From JAYWXI01 sp036016955 (GTDB taxonomy: Bacteria > Bacteroidota > Bacteroidia > Flavobacteriales > Weeksellaceae): 64,000 nt of DNA. The first letter of the stretch is position 1, and every line of letters starts with the position of its first letter. Below are positions 52,918 through 61,017 of the stretch, in pieces. The position numbers and the translations under genes are program-made. Location of the stretch: NCBI RefSeq assembly GCF_036016955.1, contig NZ_JAYWXI010000008.1, positions 1-64,000 on the forward strand, in the 5' to 3' direction. The notes beneath the pieces are model-generated. The model ran no database searches and had not been told where the DNA came from. It saw nothing but the letters and a program-made list of their open reading frames with translations.

Positions 52918-54090
52918 TTAACGTTCCGTTTTTCTCCTTCGGAGTTCTTTTTCGATCAAACCGAGTTCCCGACCCGTCTGCCCCGCTACCAAAGTATTCT
53001 CCTGAGCCCTCCGCGTAAGATAAGGCACCACGTCCTTAACCGGACCGTAAGGCAGATACTTAACAGCATTATACTTCTTATCGCCCAAATAATAGGTGAT
53101 ATTGTCACTCATGCCATAAAGTTGCCCGAAATGAATTTTCGCATAATCGTTGGGAAGGTTCATTTCCCTCATTTTATCCATGACCAGCTCGGTGGATTTT
53201 TCGTTGTGCGTCCCGAAAAAAGCCGAAATACGGTCGATATTTGCCATGACAAATTCGATGGCCGCATTATAATTATCATCGGTGGCCGCCTTGGTCGGTT
53301 GAATCGGATCGGGATAATTCATCGCCTGAGCCCGAGCTCTTTCCTTTTCCATATACGCCCCGCGAACAAACTTATACCCCAAAAAGTAATTTTTAGAACG
53401 CGCCCGCTCCAAATCTTCCGCCAAATACTCCAAACGTCCCGTACGGTACATCTGAATCGTGTTCCAAACAATAGGCTTTTTTTTGTTAAATTCCGCCATC
53501 ATTGCATTGGTAAGGTCATCCACCGCCGCCTGAATCCAAGTCTCTTCCGCATCCACCATGATGACCACATCACGCTCGTAAGCCATTCGGCAAACCTCCT
53601 CGTAACGCTTCACAACACGTTCCCATTCTTCTTTCTCACTGGAGGTCAAAACCTTACCCGCCTGAACTTCGGCATACAAATCAAAACGCCCAAAGCCCGT
53701 CGGTTTAAACACCACAAACGGAATCGCAGGGTTGCCTTCTGCAAATTTGATGTTCTGCTTAATCTCTTCGCAAGTATGATCAAACGCCGCTTCTTCTTCT
53801 TTCCCCTCAATGGCATAGTCAAAAATACTCCCGATATGGTGTTTGAACATTCGATCGACCACCTCCATGCTTTTCTCACGGGTCTCACCGCCCACAAATT
53901 GCTGGAAAAGCGTCTTGCGAACCACCCCTTCCACCAAAGGAAAGTTATTATGAATCGTGAAATTAAGCGCCTTAATCCCCCATTGGGTCACGTGCGGATG
54001 CTCAATGGTCTTGAACATCCAGTAGGCCTTACGGAGCTGCTCCGTCGTCTTGTCCTGAAAAGCAATTTTGGTATCGTTAAATATCGACAT
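52918..54090 (-). CDS. Proline dehydrogenase
   Basis: The 390-residue monofunctional enzyme oxidises proline to pyrroline-5-carboxylate with FAD. Landmarks run along the barrel: FVVFKPTGFGRFD, VVIMVDAEETWIQ, NTIQMYRTGRLEYL, FVRGAYMEKERARA, FFGTHNEKSTELV, FGQLYGMSDNITYYL and YLPYGPVKDVVPYLTRRAQENT, the last with the two arginines that grip the proline carboxylate. The length fits the short, PutA-PRODH-domain-only proteins of Bacteroidetes. The P5C dehydrogenase gene is elsewhere. It is divergent from aroB, with separate promoters between. Confidence 0.95.
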   Translation of the reverse strand: MSIFNDTKIAFQDKTTEQLRKAYWMFKTIEHPHVTQWGIKALNFTIHNNFPLVEGVVRKTLFQQFVGGETREKSMEVVDRMFKHHIGSIFDYAIEGKEEEAAFDHTCEEIKQNIKFAEGNPAIPFVVFKPTGFGRFDLYAEVQAGKVLTSSEKEEWERVVKRYEEVCRMAYERDVVIMVDAEETWIQAAVDDLTNAMMAEFNKKKPIVWNTIQMYRTGRLEYLAEDLERARSKNYFLGYKFVRGAYMEKERARAQAMNYPDPIQPTKAATDDNYNAAIEFVMANIDRISAFFGTHNEKSTELVMDKMREMNLPNDYAKIHFGQLYGMSDNITYYLGDKKYNAVKYLPYGPVKDVVPYLTRRAQENTLVAGQTGRELGLIEKELRRRKTER

Positions 54091-54118
54091 GGTTGATTAG
54101 ATAAAAATTTAAAGTCCA

Positions 54119-54126
54119 CAAATTTA
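54119..54126 (-). promoter_or_regulatory. Promoter -7 box of proline dehydrogenase
   Basis: The minus strand reads TAAATTTG, 28 nt before the start codon. Confidence 0.6.
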
Positions 54127-54163
54127 GTAATCCTTCCATTAGTATAAAACGAATTTTAAATTT

Positions 54164-54171
54164 TAATTTTG
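54164..54171 (+). promoter_or_regulatory. Promoter -7 box of aroB
   Basis: TAATTTTG matches TAnnTTTG and lies 13 nt before the aroB start codon. Confidence 0.6.
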
Positions 54172-54184
54172 CGAAAAAATAAAA

Positions 54185-55222
54185 ATGATCCTAAAATTAG
54201 ACCATGACTTCACGGCTTTAAACCATTATATTGAAGAACTCTCCCCCAGTTTACTGCTCTTCCTCGTTGACGAAAACACGCACCAATGCTGCCTTCCTCT
54301 TCTCTTGGGCAATTTGGAAACTTCCATTCCGTTCGAAATTATCGAAATCACTCCAGGGGAAGACCTAAAAACCATTGAAACCGCAGCCCAACTGTGGAGT
54401 ATTTTCGCCGATTTTTCCGCAGACCGAAAGGCTTTGGTCATCAATTTGGGAGGTGGAGTCCTCACCGATTTAGGCGGATTCGTCGCTTCCACCTACAAAA
54501 GAGGGCTGAAATTCGTCCATATCCCCACAACGCTTCTTGCCATGTGCGATGCCTCCATCGGTGGAAAAACCGGGGTGGACCACCAAGGACTTAAAAATAT
54601 CGTAGGAACGTTCTGCACCCCCGAACACACTTTCATCTACCCCGATTTTCTAAAGACCCTCCCTTTTCGGGAGCTCCGCAGCGGCTTTGCCGAAATGCTG
54701 AAGCACGGTTTAATCGCCGATGCCGACCATTGGAAAAAACTCACCGCCGAAAAACACCTCGCGCCCGAACATCTCGCACCCTTGATAGAAACTTCCATGA
54801 ATCTGAAACAAACCATCGTCGATCAGGATTTCAAAGAGGAAAACCTCCGCAAAACCTTAAACTTCGGTCATACCATCGGTCATGCTGTGGAAAGCCTTTT
54901 CTTGGAAAAGAACCAACCCGTTCCTCACGGCGAATGCGTTGCTTTAGGCATGATTATCGAAAGTTTCATCGCCTGCATCGAAAACCAAATGAGCCCAAGC
55001 ACAAGAGACCACATCGTCGAAACCCTTTGCCACTATTACCCTAAACTCGATCTTTCCGATTTCAGCAACGAAACCCTCTATCACCTGATGCTCAACGACA
55101 AAAAAAACCATTCCGGAAAGCTGCTTTTTTCTCTCGTTACCGAAATAGGAAGCTGCAACTACGATTATGCGGTTGATAAAACCGTGATTTTTGAAGCCCT
55201 AGACCAATACCGAAAATTGTAA
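54185..55222 (+). CDS. aroB: 3-dehydroquinate synthase
   Basis: The 345-residue enzyme makes 3-dehydroquinate from DAHP, the second step of the shikimate pathway. NAD-binding text LVINLGGGVLTDLGGFVASTYKRG (about 83-106) and HIPTTLLAMCDASIGGKTGVDH (about 111-132) are classic, and the metal ligands appear in GFAEMLKHGL and NFGHTIGHAVE and PHGECVALGM. The length is normal. A small GC hairpin (55269-55286) lies shortly after the stop. No other aro gene is next to it. Confidence 0.97.
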   Translation: MILKLDHDFTALNHYIEELSPSLLLFLVDENTHQCCLPLLLGNLETSIPFEIIEITPGEDLKTIETAAQLWSIFADFSADRKALVINLGGGVLTDLGGFVASTYKRGLKFVHIPTTLLAMCDASIGGKTGVDHQGLKNIVGTFCTPEHTFIYPDFLKTLPFRELRSGFAEMLKHGLIADADHWKKLTAEKHLAPEHLAPLIETSMNLKQTIVDQDFKEENLRKTLNFGHTIGHAVESLFLEKNQPVPHGECVALGMIIESFIACIENQMSPSTRDHIVETLCHYYPKLDLSDFSNETLYHLMLNDKKNHSGKLLFSLVTEIGSCNYDYAVDKTVIFEALDQYRKL

Positions 55223-55268
55223 TCCGTTAAGAGAAAAAACACGCCCAAAAATCAAACCTGTTTTATCC

Positions 55269-55286
55269 TGGCGGGAATACCCGCCA
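55269..55286 (+). terminator. GC hairpin after aroB
   Basis: GGCGGG / CCCGCC with an AATA loop lies about 45 nt beyond the aroB stop. It lacks a T run, so its role as terminator is uncertain. Confidence 0.4.
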
Positions 55287-55358
55287 CCCTAAACACACGC
55301 TCCAAAACGGCAGCCAAGCACCGCTTTAAGATTTTTTTTGTTTGTCGGTTTATTTGTT

Positions 55359-55366
55359 TATTTTTG
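55359..55366 (+). promoter_or_regulatory. Candidate promoter upstream of purC
   Basis: TATTTTTG is a consensus -7 box. It lies 370 nt before purC but only 4 nt before an ATG (55371), the same spacing seen at mutS2 and lptG. Confidence 0.5.
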
Positions 55367-55370
55367 TGCA

Positions 55371-55733
55371 ATGATAGCGGGCGTCTTTGGAGTAAGTACT
55401 CCTATTGGTCATTCGGATGCATCCGTCGGACGTTCTCCGATGCAACACCCGACCGCCGGCAAACCAAGCTCTGAAAACAAAAAGCGGCAAATTTTAACCT
55501 TGAAAAGGTTTGGTCTTGCCAATGCCGTTCTTGCGCCGTTTGCACCCAACTCAGCGGCCTCGCCCAAAAAGTTATCCACCGCCTCCCGTGCGGTCTGTTA
55601 TTCGGCTGCAAAGCCGTCTTTTTTTTTCCAAGAGAGAACACTGTTTCTCCCGCTAAATCCGACTAATCGCAACCTCTTATCTAATAAAAAGAATCAAACC
55701 GAAAGGTTCGGTTCCCTAAAAATGAAATTTTAA
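55371..55733 (+). CDS. Possible leader peptide or spurious frame before purC
   Basis: I do not recognise this 120-residue frame. It starts with ATG directly after a good promoter box, stays open, and stops 3 nt before the purC start codon. The deduced protein is rich in Ser, Pro, Lys and Asn, with no domain, signal peptide or membrane helix that I can see, and looks unlike a real folded protein. It may be a long untranslated leader of the purine genes that happens to be open, or a translated leader coupled to purC. No riboswitch of the purine type is recognised in it. Confidence 0.2.
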   Translation: MIAGVFGVSTPIGHSDASVGRSPMQHPTAGKPSSENKKRQILTLKRFGLANAVLAPFAPNSAASPKKLSTASRAVCYSAAKPSFFFQERTLFLPLNPTNRNLLSNKKNQTERFGSLKMKF

Positions 55734-55736
55734 ATT

Positions 55737-56459
55737 ATGAGCGAAAAAGGAGCCATGCTTTACGAAGGTAAAGCCAAACAAATCTTCCTTACGGAACATC
55801 CGGAAGAAGTGATCGTAAAATTCAAGGACGATGCCACAGCATTCAACGCCCAAAAAAAAGGATCTTTTGAAAGAAAAGGCGAGTTGAACAATGCCATCAC
55901 CACCCTGATTTTCGAATACCTGAAAAGCAAAGGAATCGAAACCCATTTCATCAAACAACTCAACGACCGCGAGCAACTGGTGCGAAAAGTGGACATCATC
56001 CCTTTGGAAATGGTCGTTCGCAATTACGCCGCCGGCAGCATGGCCCAGCGGTTAGGCGTGGAAGAAGGCACCCCCTCGCCCCTTCCCATCTTTGACCTCT
56101 GCTATAAAAAAGACGAATTGGGCGACCCGCTCATCAACGACTACCACGCCATTTTTTTGGGTGCGGCCACTCGCGAAGAACTGGACGAAATGTACCAGCT
56201 GACCGCCAAAATCAACACGCTTCTAAAAGAACTTTTTGACCAAATGAACATCATTCTGGTGGATTTCAAAATCGAACTGGGCAAAACTTCAGACGGAAAA
56301 ATCATCCTCGCCGACGAAATTTCGCCGGACACCTGCCGCCTTTGGGACAAAGACACAAAGAAAAAACTGGACAAAGACCGCTTCCGAAGAGATTTAGGCG
56401 AAATCACCGAAGCCTATGTGGAAATCTACGAACGATTGAAAAAAGTACTTAGCGCCTAA
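55737..56459 (+). CDS. purC: SAICAR synthase
   Basis: The 240-residue enzyme joins aspartate to CAIR in purine synthesis. The start MSEKGAMLYEGKAKQIFLTEHPEEVIVKFKDDATAFNAQK is the standard ATP-binding front. Next come PLEMVVRNYAAGSMAQRLGVEEG, LVDFKIELGKTSDGKIILADEISPDTCRLWD and a C-terminal helix. The length is normal. purF follows 29 nt downstream, so both form a purine operon. The leader upstream is unusually long (about 370 nt from the nearest promoter-like box). Confidence 0.97.
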   Translation: MSEKGAMLYEGKAKQIFLTEHPEEVIVKFKDDATAFNAQKKGSFERKGELNNAITTLIFEYLKSKGIETHFIKQLNDREQLVRKVDIIPLEMVVRNYAAGSMAQRLGVEEGTPSPLPIFDLCYKKDELGDPLINDYHAIFLGAATREELDEMYQLTAKINTLLKELFDQMNIILVDFKIELGKTSDGKIILADEISPDTCRLWDKDTKKKLDKDRFRRDLGEITEAYVEIYERLKKVLSA

Positions 56460-56488
56460 CTATTTTTTCTTTTTGACCCAAAACTGAA

Positions 56489-57982
56489 ATGGAAAACTTA
56501 ACTCACTGGAAAAAAGCCTATCTCGAACAATTTAAAACCCGAAACTACGGCCGCAACCTCTTGCGTACGCCGCAAGAAGAACGCTTGGATGCCCCAAATG
56601 AAGAATGCGGCATCTTCGGCCTCTATTCCCAAGAAGATCTCGATACGTTTTCGCTTTCCCAATTCGGTCTTTTTGCCCTGCAGCACCGCGGGCAGGAAGC
56701 CTGCGGCATCTCCGTAATGAAAGGCGGAAAAATCAATAACGTTAAAGACGAAGGTCTGGTATTGGATGTTTACAAAAACATTGCCGAACCCGAAAACTTC
56801 ATGGGCAACGGCGTTATCGGACACACCCGCTACACCACGGCTGGCGACAAGAAAAAATACAACTTCCAGCCTTTTTTCGCCAAAAACGAATACGACCAAA
56901 TCATCCTCTCCATCGCTCATAACGGAAACCTGACCAACGCCATGGAACTGAGAAAAGAAATGGAAGCCGAAGGCGTGGTCTTCAAAGCCACTTCGGATTC
57001 GGAGGTAATTTTGCGTCTGATTCAGAAAAACTTGGATTTAGGCCTCCGCGGAGCCATCAAGGAAACCATGGAACGCATTAAAGGCGCTTATTCCGTAGTG
57101 GGCATTACGCGCAACAAGTTTTTTGCTTTTCGCGATTTCCACGGCATCCGCCCTCTGGTTTTGGGAGCCATGGACGAAAAAACCTTTGTCGTCGCCTCGG
57201 AAACCGCCGCACTGGATGCCGTAGGAGCCCAATACGTCCGCGACCTTCTTCCGGGCGAAATCGTCTACACCAGCGAAAACGAAGAAGGCCTAAAATCCTT
57301 TTTGGTCAAAGAAAATTGCGAGCGTCAGATTTGCGCCTTCGAATACATCTACTTCGCCCGCCCCGACTCGGAAATGGAAGGCATCAACGTGCATGAAATC
57401 CGAGAAAAATCGGGAGAAAAAATATGGGAACAAGCCCCCGTGGAAGCCGACATCGTGATTGGCGTTCCCGATTCCGGCGTTCCGGCAGCCATCGGTTTTT
57501 CCAAAGTATCGGGCATTCCGTTCCGCCCCGTACTAATCAAAAACCGGTACATCGGGCGCAGCTTCATCGTCCCCACGCAGGAAATGCGGGAAAGAATCGT
57601 CAATCTAAAACTCAACCCCATCATTTCCGAAATCAAAGGCAAACGCGTGGTCATCATCGACGATTCCATCGTGCGCGGAACCACCTCCAAACGCCTGGTG
57701 AAAATCTTAAAAGACGCCGGTGTGAAGGAAATCCATTTCCGAAGCGTTTCTCCGCCCATTATTGCCCCGTGCTATTTGGGAATTGACACGCCATCCAAAG
57801 ACGACCTAATCTCCGCTAATATGTCTTCCGAAGCGTTGAGAAACTATCTCGGCGTTGATTCTTTGGAGTTCCTAAGCATCGAAAATTTAGCCGAAATACT
57901 GGGCTCCACCCGACACTGTTTCGGATGTTTTACCGAAAAATACCCCGTCGAAAAAGGCGAAAACGTCGGGCTGTTCAGCTAA
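56489..57982 (+). CDS. purF: Amidophosphoribosyltransferase
   Basis: The 497-residue enzyme makes phosphoribosylamine from PRPP and glutamine, the first step of purine synthesis. A 39-residue leader precedes the nucleophile in NEECGIFGLYS (Cys40), so it should be processed like the Bacillus enzyme. The glutaminase domain shows HRGQEACGI, HTRYTTAG and AHNGNLTNA. The PRPP-binding motif is VVIIDDSIVRGTT (about 388-400). Cysteines that fit a 4Fe-4S cluster are present: RQICAF, APCYLG and HCFGCF near the C-terminus. It is the second gene after purC and is followed by a terminator. Confidence 0.97.
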   Translation: MENLTHWKKAYLEQFKTRNYGRNLLRTPQEERLDAPNEECGIFGLYSQEDLDTFSLSQFGLFALQHRGQEACGISVMKGGKINNVKDEGLVLDVYKNIAEPENFMGNGVIGHTRYTTAGDKKKYNFQPFFAKNEYDQIILSIAHNGNLTNAMELRKEMEAEGVVFKATSDSEVILRLIQKNLDLGLRGAIKETMERIKGAYSVVGITRNKFFAFRDFHGIRPLVLGAMDEKTFVVASETAALDAVGAQYVRDLLPGEIVYTSENEEGLKSFLVKENCERQICAFEYIYFARPDSEMEGINVHEIREKSGEKIWEQAPVEADIVIGVPDSGVPAAIGFSKVSGIPFRPVLIKNRYIGRSFIVPTQEMRERIVNLKLNPIISEIKGKRVVIIDDSIVRGTTSKRLVKILKDAGVKEIHFRSVSPPIIAPCYLGIDTPSKDDLISANMSSEALRNYLGVDSLEFLSIENLAEILGSTRHCFGCFTEKYPVEKGENVGLFS

Positions 57983-58007
57983 AAAAACTAAGCAAAGAAA
58001 GAGAATG

Positions 58008-58043
58008 AAAAAAAGTTTATCGGAAATCCGATAAACTTTTTTA
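58008..58043 (+). terminator. Terminator of purC-purF
   Basis: AAAAAAGTTTATCGGA pairs with TCCGATAAACTTTTTT around an AA loop, 26 nt after purF. Confidence 0.88.
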
Positions 58044-58141
58044 GTTTAAATAAATCAGAAAATAATTCTAAAAACAAAAATAATTAACAAATATAAAACT
58101 GACAATAATAAAATAAATAGTTTTTTCTAACTAAAAAAGCA

Positions 58142-58149
58142 TATCTTTG
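58142..58149 (+). promoter_or_regulatory. Promoter -7 box of the broken barrel gene
   Basis: TATCTTTG matches TAnnTTTG and lies 31 nt before the ATG at 58181. The preceding ~90 nt are very AT-rich. Confidence 0.6.
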
Positions 58150-58180
58150 CAGTATTAAAACCATAAATCCATAAAACCAC

Positions 58181-58820
58181 ATGAAAAAAGTATTTTTATT
58201 GGGTGCCGTGGCACTTTTGGTCTAATCCCCGCCCAACTGCGTTTCGGGGCGAAAGCCGGCTATGCCCTATCCCGCATTAGCGAAACCAACGCCGTGAGCA
58301 ACCTAACCATTGGTAATGCCAGCAGTGCCAGCTTTTCGGGCTCGTCCTATTATGTTGGAGCACTGGCCGAATACCCGATTTCCAACCATTGGAGCGTGCA
58401 GGGCGAGTTGCTCTATTCGCCCGTTAGAGGAAGTGAGGAGGTACGCTACCAATCGCCTTTGGTTCACCGCTTGAAAAAAACCACCTTCCAATTAAATCAC
58501 CTGATGATCCCTTTGGCGGCCAAATACCAAGTTTTAAACCACCTTTCTTTAGCTGGAGGCTTTAATTTGGGGGTCATTTTATCTGCCAAAGCCGACGTAT
58601 ATACCGAAAATGATGCCGCTAAAGACACAAAGAGCCTTAACCTCAGTAAGAACTTCAATACTTTCAATTTTCCCCCTTTATAAGTGCCGAATACCATCTG
58701 ACTAAAGGTCTTTTTGTGGACGGCAGATACAACGTTGGTCTCACCCGTCTCTACAAAAACAGCAATGCCCCAAAGCTGAACAGCCGCTTTTGGCAAATCG
58801 GCTTAGGGTATAAGTTTTAA
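58181..58820 (+). pseudogene. Outer membrane beta-barrel (porin-family) protein, two frameshifts
   Basis: The gene starts MKKVFLLGAVALL at 58181 after a good promoter, but the frame stops at a TAA after 14 codons. Adding one base in the GGT (about 58221) would restore a normal signal peptide end (LLGLIPAQ) and join the mature part LRFGAKAGYALSRISETNA. The second break is in a T4C5 run (about 58670), where the frame ends NFPPL; one more base would continue SPFISAEYHLTKGLFVDGRYNVGLTRLYKN and finish IGLGYKF at 58820. The text is that of the outer membrane protein beta-barrel (PorT/OprF-like) family. Two single-base losses mean a true pseudogene or sequencing errors at short homopolymers. Confidence 0.75.
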
Positions 58821-58937
58821 TTCGCAAGGAAGACAGGCTTAGAAAACCTGTAGACAGACTTCGATAAACAATCGTAATAAAGCCCCAAAAGGTAATCTAT
58901 AATTATGGTATACCCAATATATCTATACTGTCAGAGA

Positions 58938-59170
58938 TGTTCTGCTCGTACGAGCAGAACACCTCTGCTAGATAAGGCAGGAGCTCTCTGCTCGGTAAGG
59001 CAGAGCGTGGGGGATAATAGCACCCCACTGACCTTATTTGTGGAAGTGTTTGTTTTTCATTTTATTTGATGGGGACCACCTTATACCAAACTGAAGCCAG
59101 TTCACTCGTACGAGTGAAGAGGCTTTGCCTTAGGTAATGAAGCACCTTCCCCTTATAAAGGGGGAATAGC
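58938..59170. repeat. Cluster of palindromic hairpins (structured repeat, copy B)
   Basis: A perfect 22-bp palindrome (58938-58959, arm GTTCTGCTCGT), a hairpin CTCTGC / GCAGAG (58985-59004) and a perfect 18-bp palindrome (59100-59117, arm TTCACTCGT) lie in a gene-free stretch. The last is followed by GGCTTTGCCTTAGGTAATGA and CTTATAAAG, text shared with copy A at 25.0 kb. The stretch 58821-59336 holds no gene that I can support; 58847-58866 repeats the last 20 nt of the small gene that ends at 59609. Confidence 0.65.
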
Positions 59171-59399
59171 CTCCACTATAACTTTTCTAGATGTTCTCTA
59201 TTTTACAAACATCACATCTGAATAAACAACACCATATACCTCTACTCAAACCCTTGATAAAGACTTTGACAAATGTTTTATCATAAGTTCTATCTTTTTA
59301 GGGTTATATTCTTGCAATAGCAAATAGAGGGCGGGGTTGCGAGTTATTAGCGATACTCTGCCCCTTAGTATTTTTAGTTTTAAAAATAGAAAAAGACAA

Positions 59400-59609
59400 A
59401 TGATGCTGAACCGCATCAGCATTTTTATAAACGCTTTGTTGATAGGTGTATTGATTTACTGGTTACTAAACTTACCTGGAGGAATAGATTTTCCTGAGAG
59501 AGGTATTGAGCCACTGTTTGCGTTTATCTCTATTGTATGTTTGCTAATCGCAAATGTGTATATAGCGAAAGACGAAAGGCTTGTAAAATCTGTAGACAGA
59601 CTTCGATAG
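59400..59609 (+). CDS. Small two-helix membrane protein
   Basis: I do not recognise the family. From the ATG at 59400 it has 69 residues, with two hydrophobic helices (ISIFINALLIGVLIYWLL, about 6-23, and PLFAFISIVCLLIANVYI, about 35-53) and a short basic tail ending VKSVDRLR. An upstream frame would add 21 residues but starts at a non-ATG codon. The same 3' text (CTGTAGACAGACTTCGATA) also occurs at 58848-58866 without the rest of the gene, so a degraded second copy may have been here. A strong terminator follows. Confidence 0.5.
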   Translation: MMLNRISIFINALLIGVLIYWLLNLPGGIDFPERGIEPLFAFISIVCLLIANVYIAKDERLVKSVDRLR

Positions 59610-59636
59610 ACTTCACAACGATTTTTATTTTGAGTG

Positions 59637-59671
59637 AAAAAAGCTCCCAATTAATTGGGAACTTTTTTTAT
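59637..59671 (+). terminator. Terminator of the small membrane protein gene
   Basis: AGCTCCCAAT and ATTGGGAAC arms with a TA loop are followed by seven T, about 30 nt after the stop codon. Confidence 0.8.
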
Positions 59672-59731
59672 GGAGGATAAAACCTAATATTTACTATTAA
59701 CTCTTTTTTCCATCCTTACTGACAACATACC

Positions 59732-59882
59732 CTTGCCTTACCTAGCAACGCACAGGCGTAGCCTAAGGCAACGGGGAGTTGCAGGGTAGGGCAATACCTA
59801 GACGTGCATCATAAGAGGATAGGAGAAGTAAATCTCTCCCATCACAAAAAAACCTTCCAGATTTTGGAAAACTGAAAGGTTT
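59732..59882. repeat. Hairpins between small gene and FISUMP gene
   Basis: TTGCCTTA (from 59733) pairs with TAAGGCAA about 25 nt later; it carries the reverse complement of the GCCTTAGG text in copies A and B. A second hairpin, AAACCTT..CAG / CTG..AAGGTTT (59849-59882), is a plausible terminator for the minus-strand FISUMP gene. No gene is seen in 59673-60005. Confidence 0.55.
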
Positions 59883-60005
59883 GTAGTAATTTATCATCTA
59901 CCTCTGTAGTTTACTCTAAGTATGAACCAGCGGCTCATATCAGTGGAAGAGGTGGACTCGAATCACAGCAAAGAGTATATTAAAAGAAAAATCTTCATCT
60001 TTTTT

Positions 60006-61013
60006 TTAATTATTTTTTATACATCTTATTGCACCTCTTTCGTCAATTCTTCTTTTTTGAAGAAAAATAACGAATGGGTTATAAGGTATCCACTTCATGA
60101 AAGGTTCGTCTGTATATGTCCAATATCCCTCAATATAACCATTTTCTATAGCAATTTCACTATTTGTAATCACCGAAACAAAACCTAAAACAGACGTATT
60201 AAATTCGCCCGGATGTAGTTCTCTTAAAATAGTTACAAGATTTGACACCTCTGCTTTTGTCGGCGTTCTAAATCCGGTTGGACATATTTCGTAGTAGAGC
60301 GAAGTATCATAATCTGAAGGTATAGAAGGATAAAGTAGTTCATATGATTCTTTACTCGTCCACCTCACTAACTCGTGTCCATCAGAGTCTCTTCCATACA
60401 TGAATAGTGAACCTCTAGCATTCGGATCTTCCCAATCTCCCCTCACTGCTTGTCGAGAAGGATTAAAAACAGGAGAGCCAACTCTACTATATTCTGCACC
60501 TAAATTATTATTTAACCATATTCTACCATCTTCTGCTTTCATTTCACAATAAATAAAATCATGCATGCCATCACCATATTTGAGATCAGGAACCATAGAT
60601 AAACATTTTTCAGATGGAACAAAATTGTCTTCATTATCAATTTGATGCCATTTACCATTTTCAACAGCCTGATAGAAATGTTTATTATTTGTGGAATATA
60701 TTATTTTACCCACAGAGTGAGTTTCATTCGGAATGTTAATAGGTATATATCCTGTATTTTTTAATTGATATATATATCCTAACTCTTTAACATATATATC
60801 ATTTTTAAATAGAAATGTATGTCCATCTTGCACCCCATAAGTAAGGTTAGCTATAAAATCTTCACTTAACTTCTTCCAACCCGTTTCTACACAACCATAG
60901 AGTTTACCGTCAGTTCCTAATCTGATAGTTCCTGATTTACAGGAACCACTAGGTTGGCCATAGGCTACTACACCTATGGCTATTAGTAGCATATTTAAAA
61001 ACTTCCTCATCAT
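60006..61013 (-). CDS. Secreted FISUMP-domain protein
   Basis: The 335-residue protein has a signal peptide (MMRKFLNMLLIAIGVVAYGQ, cleavage near residue 20). The C-terminal ~180 residues fit the FISUMP domain (Fibrobacter succinogenes major paralogue): DGRIWLNNNLG, ICPTGFRTPTKAEVSNLV and GAIRCIKNN. In other Bacteroidetes such domains sit on cell-surface or secreted proteins of unknown function, often with adhesin-like partners. It begins 4 nt after the stop of the large repetitive adhesin on the same strand, so the two are one operon. The DNA is AT-rich. Confidence 0.78.
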   Translation of the reverse strand: MMRKFLNMLLIAIGVVAYGQPSGSCKSGTIRLGTDGKLYGCVETGWKKLSEDFIANLTYGVQDGHTFLFKNDIYVKELGYIYQLKNTGYIPINIPNETHSVGKIIYSTNNKHFYQAVENGKWHQIDNEDNFVPSEKCLSMVPDLKYGDGMHDFIYCEMKAEDGRIWLNNNLGAEYSRVGSPVFNPSRQAVRGDWEDPNARGSLFMYGRDSDGHELVRWTSKESYELLYPSIPSDYDTSLYYEICPTGFRTPTKAEVSNLVTILRELHPGEFNTSVLGFVSVITNSEIAIENGYIEGYWTYTDEPFMKWIPYNPFVIFLQKRRIDERGAIRCIKNN

Positions 61014-61017
61014 ATTA

